Source of the DNA: Marivita geojedonensis
Lineage (GTDB): Bacteria > Pseudomonadota > Alphaproteobacteria > Rhodobacterales > Rhodobacteraceae
Assembly: GCF_002115805.1 (NCBI RefSeq)
Contig: NZ_JFKC01000003.1
Span: 186,001-250,000 of the forward strand
DNA: 64,000 nucleotides
Direction of reading: 5' to 3'
In this document: in pieces, positions 34,002 to 43,161 of the stretch
Layout of the letters: every line of letters starts with the position of its first letter
Numbering within the stretch: position 1 is the first letter of the stretch
Notes under the pieces: generated by a model
The model's database searches: none
Told to the model about the DNA's origin: nothing
Seen by the model: the letters and a program-made list of their open reading frames with translations, nothing else
Program-made: the position numbers and the translations under genes

Positions 34002-35132
34002 ATGACAGTTTCTTCTTTCTTCACCCTGCACGCCACCGATGGCACTGCACGAACCGGGGTCATCGAGACGCCCCGCGGAGCGATCCGTACACCTGCCTTC
34101 ATGCCGGTGGGGACGGCCGCGACGGTCAAAGCGATGATGCCCGAGAGCGTGGCAGCTACGGGGGCGGACATTCTGTTGGGCAACACCTACCACCTGATGC
34201 TGCGACCGACGGCGGAGCGCATTGCGCGTCTGGGCGGGCTGCACAGGTTCATGAACTGGTCAAAGCCGATCCTGACGGATTCGGGTGGGTTTCAGGTGAT
34301 GAGCTTGTCTGATCTGCGCAAACTGACCGAGAAAGGCGTTACCTTCAAATCGCATATCGACGGATCGAAACACGAACTGACGCCGGAACGGTCGATGGAA
34401 ATCCAGCGCCTGCTGGGGTCGGACATCGTGATGTGTTTCGATGAGTGCCCCGCATTGCCGGCAGACCGCGACCGCATCGCAGAGTCGATGCGGTTGTCGA
34501 TGCGATGGGCCGAACGGTCCAAAGACGCGTTTGGTGACCGTCCGGGGCACATGCTTTTCGGTATTCAGCAGGGCGGGTTGGAGCAGGATTTCCGCGAAGA
34601 ATCGGCTGAAGCGCTTAAAGCGATCGGATTCGATGGGTATGCTGTGGGTGGACTTGCCGTTGGCGAAGGGCAGGCCGCGATGTTCCAATGTCTGGACTTT
34701 GCGCCCGGACAACTGCCGCAGGACAAACCGCGCTATCTGATGGGCGTTGGCAAACCCGATGATATCGTGGGGGCCGTCCGTCGCGGGATCGACATGATGG
34801 ATTGCGTGCTGCCATCCCGATCCGGTCGGACCGGGCAGGCGTGGACTCGGCGCGGACAGGTCAACATCAAGAACGCGCGTCATCAGGACGATCCGCGCCC
34901 ATTGGACGAAAACTGCACTTGTCCGGCGTGTCGGAATTACAGCCGGGCCTATCTGCATCATGTGTTCCGGGCGCAGGAAATGATCTCGGGGATGCTCCTG
35001 ACCTGGCACAACCTCCACTACTATCAGGAACTGATGCAGGCGATGCGGGACGCCATTTCTTCCGGAACTTTTGCGGCCTTCGAAGCCCAGTTTCATGCCT
35101 TGCGGGCTGAAGGGGACATTGAGCCCGTGTGA
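34002..35132 (+). CDS. tgt: tRNA-guanine transglycosylase (queuine)
   Basis: This 376-aa enzyme swaps G34 for preQ1 in tRNAs with GUN anticodons, including tRNA-Asp(GUC), two copies of which lie at 42969-43151. The nucleophile/substrate motif [10 protein letters not shown] is present, as are GGLAVGE and the zinc site [16 protein letters not shown]. The start follows GTAAG-like sequence with no ideal ribosome-binding site. It is followed by a His/Met-rich exported protein after 135 bp. No queuosine-synthesis genes (queACDEF) are in the window. Confidence 0.96.
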   Translation: MTVSSFFTLHATDGTARTGVIETPRGAIRTPAFMPVGTAATVKAMMPESVAATGADILLGNTYHLMLRPTAERIARLGGLHRFMNWSKPILTDSGGFQVMSLSDLRKLTEKGVTFKSHIDGSKHELTPERSMEIQRLLGSDIVMCFDECPALPADRDRIAESMRLSMRWAERSKDAFGDRPGHMLFGIQQGGLEQDFREESAEALKAIGFDGYAVGGLAVGEGQAAMFQCLDFAPGQLPQDKPRYLMGVGKPDDIVGAVRRGIDMMDCVLPSRSGRTGQAWTRRGQVNIKNARHQDDPRPLDENCTCPACRNYSRAYLHHVFRAQEMISGMLLTWHNLHYYQELMQAMRDAISSGTFAAFEAQFHALRAEGDIEPV

Positions 35133-35267
35133 TCGGTGGAACTGGGGCCATGGGCGTCTGAGATCCCCGGCGCAGACCCGCGCAAGCCATGGGCCGCGCG
35201 CTTTTGGCGCTTGGCCATATTTCGCCGGTGGAATATGTTTCGACAAGCAACAATTGTGAGGTCTGAG

Positions 35268-35822
35268 ATGCGGCGGGTTTTTGGTGCGGTGCTGTTGGGT
35301 GGAATGATGCTCTCGGCACCTCTGTTGGCGCAGATGCATGGTCACGGGCATATGCACGGGGCCGGTGGGATGGGCCACGACATGGCAAACATGCCGGGTC
35401 TGCAGGGTGAAAATGCGACGCCCGAAGAAAGCGCTGAGCTTGCGCTGATGTTCCAGCGGTTCCAGACGATGAGCCGCGAGGTCGAAAACCTGCCCAACGG
35501 CATTCGGACCGTAACGCGCTCAAGCGATCCGGAGGTCATGGAGGCACTGGTCAGCCATGCGGTCGGCATGATCGACCGGGTTGGCCAGAAGGACGATCCA
35601 AAGATCTTTATCCAAAGTCCGACGCTCGACATATTTTTCGCACGGGGTGAGCGCATCCTGTCAGAAATCGACGTGACCGACGAAGGACTGATCGTGATCC
35701 AGACGTCCGACGATCCCGAGGTGGTTGCCGCGATGCACAAGCACGCCGCCGAGGTCAGTGCGATGGTCGAACAGGGGATGCACGCCGTTCACATGATGAT
35801 GCAGGAGCGCGTGAGCAACTGA
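35268..35822 (+). CDS. Exported His/Met-rich protein, 184 aa
   Basis: I do not recognise a named family. The N-terminus is a signal peptide (MRRVFGAVLLGGMMLSAPLLAQ) and the mature protein begins MHGHGHMHGAGGMGHDMANM, a His/Met cluster suited to binding copper or another soft metal. The rest is helical with regions GIRTVTRSSDPEVMEALVSHAVGMI and HKHAAEVSAMVEQGMHAVHMM, again His/Met-rich. The start at 35268 follows a GAGG site by 6 bp. No copper ATPase or CopZ is nearby. A periplasmic metal-binding role is inferred from composition alone. Confidence 0.75.
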   Translation: MRRVFGAVLLGGMMLSAPLLAQMHGHGHMHGAGGMGHDMANMPGLQGENATPEESAELALMFQRFQTMSREVENLPNGIRTVTRSSDPEVMEALVSHAVGMIDRVGQKDDPKIFIQSPTLDIFFARGERILSEIDVTDEGLIVIQTSDDPEVVAAMHKHAAEVSAMVEQGMHAVHMMMQERVSN

Positions 35823-35839
35823 TCGGCGTCATGCCGATC
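35821..35839 (+). terminator. Short hairpin after the His/Met-rich gene
   Basis: GATCGGC (35821-35827) pairs with GCCGATC (35833-35839) around a 5-base loop and starts at the stop codon. There is no T tract, so the terminator role is doubtful. Confidence 0.4.
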
Positions 35840-35873
35840 GACTGCGGGTCTTCACCCTGTCCCGAATTGTCAT

Positions 35874-35899
35874 CTTGCAGGTGCGCGCCATCAAGATAT
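35874..35899 (+). promoter_or_regulatory. Possible heat-shock (RpoH) promoter of lon
   Basis: CTTG at 35874-35877, a 17-bp spacer and GATAT at 35895-35899 partly match the alphaproteobacterial RpoH consensus CTTG-N17-CYTATNT. It lies about 130 bp ahead of lon. The -10 match is weak, so this is tentative. Confidence 0.3.
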
Positions 35900-36026
35900 G
35901 GTGTCGGTACACGGAGCGAGGTTGAAACCTCAGGGGTCGAGACCCACCTTATGCTCCTGAACGGAGATGGTCAGAGCTGCCGCCGAGCGGGGCCGGTGCC
36001 ATCTTGCCAACGATAAGGATACGAGC

Positions 36027-38432
36027 ATGCAAGAGCTTCTCAACGCCTCCTACCCAGTGCTTCCGTTGCGGGACATCGTCGTGTTCCCGCATATGATCGT
36101 GCCGCTTTTCGTCGGGCGCGATAAATCGGTGCGCGCGCTGGAAGAGGTGATGGCGGACGACAAGCAGATCCTGCTTGCCAGCCAGATGGACCCTGCGGAG
36201 GATGATCCGCAAACCGACGGAATTTACCGCGCCGGTGTTCTGGCCAATGTTCTCCAGCTGCTGAAACTGCCGGACGGCACGGTGAAGGTGCTGGTCGAAG
36301 GTCAGCGGCGTGTACGGATCACCGAATACCTAGAAAATCCTGACTTCTTCGAAGCGAGTGCGGAATACCTGACCGAGATGCCGGGCGATCCTGCCGCGAT
36401 CGAAGCGCTTGTTCGGACGGTGGCCGAAGAATTCGAGCGCTATGCCAAGGTCAAGAAGAACATCCCGGAAGAGGCGCTTGGCGCCGTTTCCGACGCGGAC
36501 GAGCCTGCCAAGCTGGCCGATCTCGTAGCCGGTCATCTGGGTATCGAAGTCGGGCAGAAGCAGGAGCTTCTGGAGACACTCTCGATCAGTGAGCGTCTTG
36601 AAAAAGTCTATGGCCTGATGCAGGGCGAGATGAGCGTTCTGCAGGTCGAGAAGAAGATCAAGACGCGCGTCAAATCCCAGATGGAGCGGACGCAGCGCGA
36701 GTACTATCTGAATGAGCAGATGAAGGCCATTCAGAAGGAGCTCGGTGACGGCGAGGACGGCCAGAACGAAGTGGCGGAGCTTGAAGCGAAGGTCAACGAG
36801 ACCAAGCTGTCCAAGGAAGCCCGTGAAAAGGCCGACGCTGAGATCAAGAAGCTCAAGAACATGAGCCCGATGAGCGCCGAAGCGACCGTCGTGCGCAATT
36901 ACCTCGACTGGATGCTGTCGATCCCATGGGGCGTGAAGTCGCGCGTGAAAAAGGATCTCGGCAATGCCGAAAAGATCCTCGATGCGGATCACTATGGTCT
37001 TGAGAAGGTCAAGGAACGGATCGTCGAATATCTGGCGGTTCAGCAGCGCTCGAAAAAGCTGAAGGGCCCGATCATGTGCCTTGTCGGCCCTCCGGGCGTC
37101 GGCAAGACCTCGCTGGGCAAGTCGGTGGCGAAGGCGACGGGCCGCGAGTTCATCCGCATTTCGCTGGGTGGCGTTCGTGACGAGTCCGAGATTCGCGGCC
37201 ACCGCCGGACCTATATCGGCTCTATGCCCGGCAAGATCATTCAGGCGCTGAAAAAGGCCAAGACGACGAACCCGCTGATCCTGCTCGATGAGATCGACAA
37301 GATGGGTCAGGATTTCCGGGGCGACCCGGCGTCTGCGATGCTCGAAGTGCTCGATCCGGAACAGAACTCGACCTTCGTGGACCACTATCTTGAGGTGGAA
37401 TACGACCTGTCGAACGTCATGTTCCTGACCACGGCCAACAGCTACAACATGCCTGGGCCGCTGCTTGACCGGATGGAGATTATTCCGCTTGCCGGCTATA
37501 CCGAGGACGAAAAGGCAGAGATCGCCAAACGTCACCTCGTGTCGAAACAGGTCAAGAACCACGGCTTGAAGAAGGGCGAGTTCGAACTGACGGACGAGGC
37601 GCTCACCGATGTGATCCGTTACTACACCCGCGAAGCGGGCGTGCGGAACCTTGAGCGTGAAATCTCAAAGCTCGCGCGCAAGGCAGTGACCAAGATCGTC
37701 AAGAAGGAAGAGGAGAAGGTGGTCGTCACCTCCGATAACCTCGGAGATTTCCTTGGTGTTCGGAAGTACCGCTATGGCCTGGCCGAAGACGAGAACCAGG
37801 TCGGCGTTGTGACGGGTTTGGCCTATACCTCGGTCGGGGGCGATCTCCTGCACATCGAGGCGCTTAAACTGCCGGGCAAGGGTCGGATGAAGACCACCGG
37901 CAAGCTGGGCGACGTGATGAAGGAATCCATCGATGCGGCAGCGAGCTATGTCCGGTCGATTTCTCCTCAGATCGGAGTGAAGCCGCCGAAGTTCGACAAG
38001 ATGGACATCCACGTTCACGTGCCCGACGGTGCAACGCCCAAGGATGGTCCGTCTGCCGGTCTGGCTATGGTGACGTCCATTGTGTCGGTCCTGACCGGGA
38101 TCCCGGTGCGGCGCGACATCGCCATGACGGGTGAGGTGTCGCTTCGTGGGAACGCGATGCCGATTGGCGGTCTGAAAGAGAAACTGCTCGCAGCGCTGCG
38201 GGGCGGCATCAAAACGGTGCTGATCCCGAAGGAGAATGAGAAGGATCTGGCCGAACTGCCGGACAATGTGAAAACCGGGTTGGAAATCATTCCGGTCGAG
38301 CACGTATCGGACGTTCTGAAACTTGCGCTGGTCGAACAGCCGGAGCCCATCGAATGGGACGAGGCTGCAGAAGAAGCGGCGGCGCAGGCGTTGGCCAAGG
38401 AAAGCGGCGGCGCCTCTGCGATCGCACACTGA
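36027..38432 (+). CDS. lon: ATP-dependent protease Lon
   Basis: This 801-aa protease degrades misfolded and regulatory proteins in the cytoplasm. The N-terminal substrate domain ([20 protein letters not shown]) is followed by the AAA+ module with Walker [14 protein letters not shown] and Walker [12 protein letters not shown], and the C-terminal serine-lysine protease domain with the catalytic Ser in [10 protein letters not shown] and Lys in [10 protein letters not shown]. The start at 36027 is fixed by [10 protein letters not shown] and an AAGGAT site. Upstream in-frame codons are not part of the protein. A strong terminator follows at 38454-38488. Confidence 0.97.
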   Translation: MQELLNASYPVLPLRDIVVFPHMIVPLFVGRDKSVRALEEVMADDKQILLASQMDPAEDDPQTDGIYRAGVLANVLQLLKLPDGTVKVLVEGQRRVRITEYLENPDFFEASAEYLTEMPGDPAAIEALVRTVAEEFERYAKVKKNIPEEALGAVSDADEPAKLADLVAGHLGIEVGQKQELLETLSISERLEKVYGLMQGEMSVLQVEKKIKTRVKSQMERTQREYYLNEQMKAIQKELGDGEDGQNEVAELEAKVNETKLSKEAREKADAEIKKLKNMSPMSAEATVVRNYLDWMLSIPWGVKSRVKKDLGNAEKILDADHYGLEKVKERIVEYLAVQQRSKKLKGPIMCLVGPPGVGKTSLGKSVAKATGREFIRISLGGVRDESEIRGHRRTYIGSMPGKIIQALKKAKTTNPLILLDEIDKMGQDFRGDPASAMLEVLDPEQNSTFVDHYLEVEYDLSNVMFLTTANSYNMPGPLLDRMEIIPLAGYTEDEKAEIAKRHLVSKQVKNHGLKKGEFELTDEALTDVIRYYTREAGVRNLEREISKLARKAVTKIVKKEEEKVVVTSDNLGDFLGVRKYRYGLAEDENQVGVVTGLAYTSVGGDLLHIEALKLPGKGRMKTTGKLGDVMKESIDAAASYVRSISPQIGVKPPKFDKMDIHVHVPDGATPKDGPSAGLAMVTSIVSVLTGIPVRRDIAMTGEVSLRGNAMPIGGLKEKLLAALRGGIKTVLIPKENEKDLAELPDNVKTGLEIIPVEHVSDVLKLALVEQPEPIEWDEAAEEAAAQALAKESGGASAIAH

Positions 38433-38453
38433 CCAATCTGTATCGAACCTTGA

Positions 38454-38488
38454 AATCGCCGTCCCGTTCGGGGCGGCGATTTTCTTTT
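38454..38488 (+). terminator. Rho-independent terminator of lon
   Basis: AATCGCCG (38454-38461) pairs with CGGCGATT (38474-38481), with CCC/GGG pairing inside, followed by TTCTTTT. It starts 21 bp after the lon stop. Confidence 0.88.
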
Positions 38489-38622
38489 GGTCCTTCGAAG
38501 GCTTGGTCAATCGCTCATATTGTGCGCCTTTCGCGTCGAAACACTGGATAATGTCCTCATCCCTGTTATGCTGCGCCCATATTCGCCAAGAATGAAGATC
38601 GAGCAGACGAAGGGTGACACTG

Positions 38623-39009
38623 ATGGCGACGAGTAAGAAGTCGATGACCACGCGCAACAAAACGACACTCCGCAAGACTGCGGCCAAAGCGCCTGATCCG
38701 GAGGTGGTCGTGAATGAGACGCCGAAGGTGACGGCTCCTGAACTGAAGAAGAAGGAATTGATCGACACGGTAGTGGCGCGCAGCGGCGTGAAAAAGCGCG
38801 ATGCCAAACCGGTTGTCGAAGCGATGCTGGCCATTCTGGGCGAGACCATTGCGGATGGTCGCGAGATGAACCTTGCGCCGATGGGCAAGCTCAAGATCAC
38901 ACGGATGAAGAAGACAACCAAAGCGCAGATCATCACGACCCGTTTGCGCCGGAACGATCAAACCTCAACAGAGGACGCCCCGGACCCTCTTGCACAGGCT
39001 GCTGAGTGA
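38623..39009 (+). CDS. HU-family DNA-binding protein with N-terminal extension
   Basis: This 128-aa protein has the HU/IHF fold in residues about 42-110 (LKKKELIDTVVARSGVKKRDAKPVVEAML, shortened) but a Lys/Thr-rich N-terminal extension of about 40 residues (MATSKKSMTTRNKTTLRK) and an acidic tail. The usual HU beta-arm region is short: NLAPMGKLKITRMKKTTK. HU proteins with such basic extensions occur in alphaproteobacteria and may bind or bridge DNA differently. Start ATG 38623 has AAGGG 9 bp upstream. It lies between lon and two tRNA-Val genes. Confidence 0.85.
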   Translation: MATSKKSMTTRNKTTLRKTAAKAPDPEVVVNETPKVTAPELKKKELIDTVVARSGVKKRDAKPVVEAMLAILGETIADGREMNLAPMGKLKITRMKKTTKAQIITTRLRRNDQTSTEDAPDPLAQAAE

Positions 39010-39028
39010 CGCTAAGACGCGCCCCAAC

Positions 39029-39103
39029 GGGTGATTAGCTCAGTGGTAGAGCGCTTCGTTCACATCGAAGATGTCAGGAGTTCGAATCTCTTATCACCCA
39101 CCA
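39029..39103 (+). tRNA. tRNA-Val (anticodon CAC)
   Basis: The cloverleaf is complete: acceptor GGGTGAT/ATCACCC, D arm GCTCAGTGGTAGAGC, anticodon stem CTTCG/CGAAG with loop TTCACAT (anticodon CAC), T arm AGGAG-TTCGAAT-CTCTT, encoded 3' CCA. The T stem has one G-T pair. It reads GUG codons. Confidence 0.96.
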
Positions 39104-39112
39104 TGATTTCCG

Positions 39113-39143
39113 ACACGCAGTCCAGATTGGGCTGCGTGTTTTT
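39113..39143 (+). terminator. Terminator after the first tRNA-Val
   Basis: ACACGCAG (39113-39120) pairs with CTGCGTGT (39132-39139), followed by TTTT. It lies 9 bp after the tRNA 3' end, so the two tRNA-Val genes are separately transcribed. Confidence 0.85.
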
Positions 39144-39218
39144 CGTTTGAAGCCCGCGCCACAGAATGGGAAAAAGCGCTTGCGCGCGGCCGAGGGCTTG
39201 GCTAAACGACACGCCAGC

Positions 39219-39294
<76 letters not shown>

Positions 39295-39434
39295 TTTTTC
39301 AGACAGTTAGCGGACTGTGTTCATGTGCTTAGCGCGTGGCGTTTCTGCGTTTGTGCGGAAACCCCCTTGCCACCGTATCCCTGCACCCGATAGCTGTTGA
39401 GAAAGACTCACCGACATAGCGAAAGACACGTCCC

Positions 39435-40802
39435 ATGGACCTGCGCCCGAATTCCGACGAAGCCCGCGATATCGCCTATCACTTCCACAGCTACACCAAC
39501 GCCCGCGTGCACGAGCAGGTGGGACCGCTGATCATGGACCGGGGCGACGGGGTGCATGTGTTCGACAACCACGGCAACAAGTATATCGAGGGCATGTCCG
39601 GTCTCTGGAGCGTCGCGGTCGGTTTCAACGAACAGCGTTTGATCGATGCGGCGACCCGCCAGATGCAAAAGCTGCCGTATTACCACAACTTCGCGCACCG
39701 CTCGCACGGACCGGCGATTGATCTGGCGGAGAAGCTGATCAGCATGGCCCCGGTGCCAATGAGCAAGGTGTTCTTCACCAATTCCGGGTCAGAGGCGAAT
39801 GATACGATTCTCAAGATGCTCTGGTATCGCTCAAACAGCCTTGGCAAACCCGAGAAGAAGAAAGTGATCTCGCGCATCCGGGGCTACCACGGAGTGACGA
39901 TTGCCTCCGCGTCTATGACGGGGCTGCCCTGCAACCACAAATCCTTCGACCTGCCGATTGATGGTGTCCTGCACACGACCTGTCCGCATTACTGGCGCGA
40001 AGGGCGTGATGGCGAGAGCGAAGAGCAATTCGCCACCCGTTGCGCCGAAGACCTCGACGCGATGATCCAGGCGGAAGGGCCGGATACCATTGCCGCTTTC
40101 ATCGCAGAACCGGTGATGGGCGCAGGTGGCGTGGTTGTGCCTCCCAAGACCTATTGGGAGAAGACCCAGGCGGTGCTGGGCAAGTACGACATTCTGCTGA
40201 TCGCCGATGAGGTGATCTGTGGATTTGGCCGCACCGGCAAGATGTTCGGCTGCGAAACCTACAACATCAAGCCCGACATCATGACCATGTCGAAGCAGAT
40301 CACCTCGTCCTATTTCCCGTTCTCGGCCTTTATGATGACCGAAGAGGTCTATGCGCCCATCGCGGATGAGTCCGGGCGCATCGGCGTTCTGGGCCACGGC
40401 TATACCGGCGGTGCGCATCCCGTGGGCGCTGCGGTGGCGCTGGAGAACCTCAAGATCATCGAAGAGCGTGATCTGGTGGCCAATGCCGCCGAACGCGGTG
40501 CCGAGTTGCAGGCTGGCCTGCGCAAGTTCGTGGACCATCCGCTGGTGGGTGAGGCGCGAGGCGTGGGGTTGATTGGGGCTCTGGAAATCGTGGCTCCGGA
40601 GGGGCGTGCCGATGAGTTCGCGCCGGGCAAACTCGGTGCGGCACTGAACGCGCAATTCCTGAAGAACGGCCTGATTTCCCGCAACTTGGGGGATACGCTG
40701 GCATTCTGTCCGCCACTGATCATCACAGCTGAGCAAATCAGCGAAATCCTGTCGGCGGTTGACCGCAGTCTTGACGGGTTTTCGGCAGAGATAGCCGGTT
40801 AG
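39435..40802 (+). CDS. Class III (omega-type) aminotransferase
   Basis: This 455-aa PLP enzyme transfers amino groups from omega-amines such as beta-alanine, putrescine or taurine analogues to pyruvate. PLP contacts are seen in FFTNSGSEANDT, IADEVICGFGRTG (the Asp that binds the pyridine N) and MTMSKQITSSYFP with the Schiff-base Lys. It closely resembles the (S)-selective omega-transaminases known from Ruegeria-type bacteria. The gene follows the tRNA-Val pair and is convergent with a LytTR regulator gene. Exact substrate is not readable. Confidence 0.92.
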   Translation: MDLRPNSDEARDIAYHFHSYTNARVHEQVGPLIMDRGDGVHVFDNHGNKYIEGMSGLWSVAVGFNEQRLIDAATRQMQKLPYYHNFAHRSHGPAIDLAEKLISMAPVPMSKVFFTNSGSEANDTILKMLWYRSNSLGKPEKKKVISRIRGYHGVTIASASMTGLPCNHKSFDLPIDGVLHTTCPHYWREGRDGESEEQFATRCAEDLDAMIQAEGPDTIAAFIAEPVMGAGGVVVPPKTYWEKTQAVLGKYDILLIADEVICGFGRTGKMFGCETYNIKPDIMTMSKQITSSYFPFSAFMMTEEVYAPIADESGRIGVLGHGYTGGAHPVGAAVALENLKIIEERDLVANAAERGAELQAGLRKFVDHPLVGEARGVGLIGALEIVAPEGRADEFAPGKLGAALNAQFLKNGLISRNLGDTLAFCPPLIITAEQISEILSAVDRSLDGFSAEIAG

Positions 40803-40840
40803 GCCGCGCCACGACCTGGTGAGAACCGGCGCATATTCCG

Positions 40841-41635
40841 CTATTGAAGCGGGTTGATGTGCGTTTCCAGCCAGTCGAGCACGTCGTTCACGCGTGTGCG
40901 CGCGACGGGCACTTCTGTGTCGTCGCGCAGCCGCAGGAACAAACGGCCATCACGCCGCTCTGTCTTGATTGCGGGGTCCCGTGCGACCCACCAGGATCGA
41001 TGCGGCTGAACACCGTCTTCGGTCTTGGTCTGGGCGACTATGTCACCAAGTCGTGCGCGGAACAGCGACTTGTCATCATCGAACGTCAGGTGGACGTGGT
41101 GCTCGCGCGCTTCGATGTGCAAAAGCTTACACAGTTCGATTTTCTCACCGCCCACAACCAGATGGCGTTTTTGCTGACGGCTTTCGATCTCTTGACGGAC
41201 ACCGGGCATGATGAACCGATAAAAGAGTGTCTCCACCCCTTGCACCGTCAGGAAATAGAACACCATGCGCGAGAGGATATCTTCTGGAAAAGCCCCGTTG
41301 CTCATTTGATCAACAAGCTTCTCACACAGGTACACCGTTGGGGTAAGCGCGATCAGGCTCAGGAGCGGTGTCGGTACGCGCAGCCAAGGCAAAAGCTGCG
41401 TGAGTGCCGCGACGAAAAACAGCTCGATCTCGTAGGCCAGCAGATACAGGCAGAAGGCCAGCGGCCAGACGATCATGCTGAACCAGAACGGAATGTAGTC
41501 ACGCGCGTTTGACGGATCAGCGGCGAAAAAGACCAGCAGACTGAGGAACACGAACATCAGAGTTGTGCGGTGCCGCACCACTTCGGAAAAGACCGTAGGG
41601 CTGAACGACATCGGCCCACCCAGAAGGTCCCACAT
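40841..41635 (-). CDS. Membrane-bound LytTR-domain transcriptional regulator
   Basis: This protein of about 264 aa has four predicted transmembrane helices in its first half (TTLMFVFLSLLVFFAAD, IPFWFSMIVWPLAFCLYLLA, FFVAALTQLLPWL, LSLIALTPTVYLCEKL) and a C-terminal LytTR DNA-binding domain (residues about 165-264, with LHIEAREHHVHLTF and RSWWVARDPAI). The start is at 41635 (MWDLLGGP) or 41611 (MSFSPTVF). Membrane-tethered LytTR regulators often control adjacent genes and are released or moved by a signal. The 250-bp AT-richer upstream region holds its promoter. Its targets are unknown. Confidence 0.82.
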   Translation of the reverse strand: MWDLLGGPMSFSPTVFSEVVRHRTTLMFVFLSLLVFFAADPSNARDYIPFWFSMIVWPLAFCLYLLAYEIELFFVAALTQLLPWLRVPTPLLSLIALTPTVYLCEKLVDQMSNGAFPEDILSRMVFYFLTVQGVETLFYRFIMPGVRQEIESRQQKRHLVVGGEKIELCKLLHIEAREHHVHLTFDDDKSLFRARLGDIVAQTKTEDGVQPHRSWWVARDPAIKTERRDGRLFLRLRDDTEVPVARTRVNDVLDWLETHINPLQ

Positions 41636-41887
41636 CTTAATGTCGGTTTTTAAAAGGTTTTTCACGGAAATGTTTGGCCCACACTCATACCCGCGCGGAG
41701 AATAGAAAAGTTTTCGCACAGGGCAATCGCAAGTTTTTGCTTCAGTAACCTCAATGCCGAAATGGTGATCAAGAGGTCTCAGCCACGTTGCAATTATGTG
41801 CAAATATGCACGTAATGGGTTCATTTGATCTACTTTAGTTTGAAAATGTTAAGTGTATGTTAGGCGCAAACAACAGGAGATCACGCC

Positions 41888-42826
41888 ATGAGTTGGAACC
41901 CCGCCCTTGATCCGCATTGCCCGACCGGTGACGAAGTGGATTCCATCGAAACTCTGATCATTCCGCGCGCGAGGGATCTGGGCGGATTCGAAGTGCGTCG
42001 CGCCTTGCCTGCGCCCAAGCGGCAGATGGTCGGTCCGTTCATCTTTTTTGATCAGATGGGGCCTGCGGAATTTCTGCCGTCACGTGGACTGGATGTGCGC
42101 CCGCATCCTCATATCGGGCTGGCGACGATCAGTTATCTCTACCGGGGTCGGATGCACCATCGTGACAGTCTGGGGACTGACCAATGGATCGAACCGGGCG
42201 CGGTGAACTGGATGGTGGCAGGGCACGGGATCACACATTCCGAGCGCACGGACGATGCAACCCAAAAAGATCCGATGCCGTTTTTCGGTATTCAGACCTG
42301 GGTCGCGCTTCCGAAGGATCATGAAGACCGTGCGCCGGAATTCGTGCATGCGGCCCCGTCTGAGTTGCCGATACTCGACGGTGAGGGAAAACAGGTCAGG
42401 CTTATTCTCGGCTCGGCCTATGGCGAAACCGCTCCGGTCAAAACGGCATCCGAAATGTTTTATGCGGACGTCGTTCTGCAACCGGGCGCCGGGATTCCCC
42501 TTCCGGACAATCACGAAGACCGGGGTGTATACGTCACGGAAGGATCCGTCACCGTGGCGGGCGAAATCTATCAGTCCGGTCAGATGATGGTGTTCCGTCC
42601 AGGGGATGCGGTATCGCTTCATGCGGGCGAGACTGGCGCGCGACTGATGTTGCTTGGTGGCGCAACCATGGAAGGACCACGATATATCTGGTGGAACTTC
42701 GTGGCGTCATCAAAAGAACGCATCGAAGAGGTCAAGGAAGCATGGCGGCGTGAGGATTGGAACGATGGCCGGTTTCAACTGCCACCGGGTGATGAAGACG
42801 AGTTCATTCCGCTGCCGAATTCCTGA
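41888..42826 (+). CDS. Pirin-family protein
   Basis: This 312-aa cupin protein has the pirin iron site: the RPHPHIGLATISYL motif with two His, the His-containing RMHHRDSLG and HGITHSER. The C-terminal pirin domain includes GSVTVAGEIYQSGQMMVF. Bacterial pirins include quercetinases and redox-linked regulators; the substrate, if any, is unknown. It is divergent from the LytTR regulator and is followed by two tRNA-Asp genes. Confidence 0.9.
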   Translation: MSWNPALDPHCPTGDEVDSIETLIIPRARDLGGFEVRRALPAPKRQMVGPFIFFDQMGPAEFLPSRGLDVRPHPHIGLATISYLYRGRMHHRDSLGTDQWIEPGAVNWMVAGHGITHSERTDDATQKDPMPFFGIQTWVALPKDHEDRAPEFVHAAPSELPILDGEGKQVRLILGSAYGETAPVKTASEMFYADVVLQPGAGIPLPDNHEDRGVYVTEGSVTVAGEIYQSGQMMVFRPGDAVSLHAGETGARLMLLGGATMEGPRYIWWNFVASSKERIEEVKEAWRREDWNDGRFQLPPGDEDEFIPLPNS

Positions 42827-42968
42827 GTGTCCGCAGGGCAGGAAACACCCCGATTGCGGGCAGTTTCCAGGTAAGTGATTTTTGCATCGGAAAAGCGGAT
42901 GAAACCGCTTGACGGGGCAGGGCGCTGACCATAGAACCCGCGACACGCCCAGATGCGGGCGGCAGTGA

Positions 42969-43045
42969 GCGGTTGTAGCTCAGTTGGTTAGAGTACCGGC
43001 CTGTCACGCCGGGGGTCGCGGGTTCGAGCCCCGTCAACCGCGCCA
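42969..43045 (+). tRNA. tRNA-Asp (anticodon GTC), copy 1
   Basis: Acceptor GCGGTTG/CAACCGC, D arm GCTCAGTTGGTTAGAGT, anticodon stem CCGGC/GCCGG with loop CTGTCAC (anticodon GTC), T arm GCGGG-TTCGAGC-CCCGT and encoded CCA. It decodes GAC/GAU and is a substrate for queuine exchange by Tgt. Confidence 0.97.
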
Positions 43046-43074
43046 CCACTGCCAAACGTATCAGCGTGAAAAGC

Positions 43075-43151
43075 GCGGTTGTAGCTCAGTTGGTTAGAGT
43101 ACCGGCCTGTCACGCCGGGGGTCGCGGGTTCGAGCCCCGTCAACCGCGCCA
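43075..43151 (+). tRNA. tRNA-Asp (anticodon GTC), copy 2
   Basis: All 77 bases are identical to copy 1 at 42969-43045. The two are separated by 29 bp of unrelated sequence. Copy 2 ends 10 bp before the stop of the minus-strand dehalogenase-like gene, without an obvious terminator in between. Confidence 0.97.
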
Positions 43152-43161
43152 CTTTTCACCC

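Noticed and set aside
36330-38936. Long minus-strand frames opposite lon
   Set aside because: They are shadows of lon, whose Walker and Ser-Lys motifs are complete on the plus strand.
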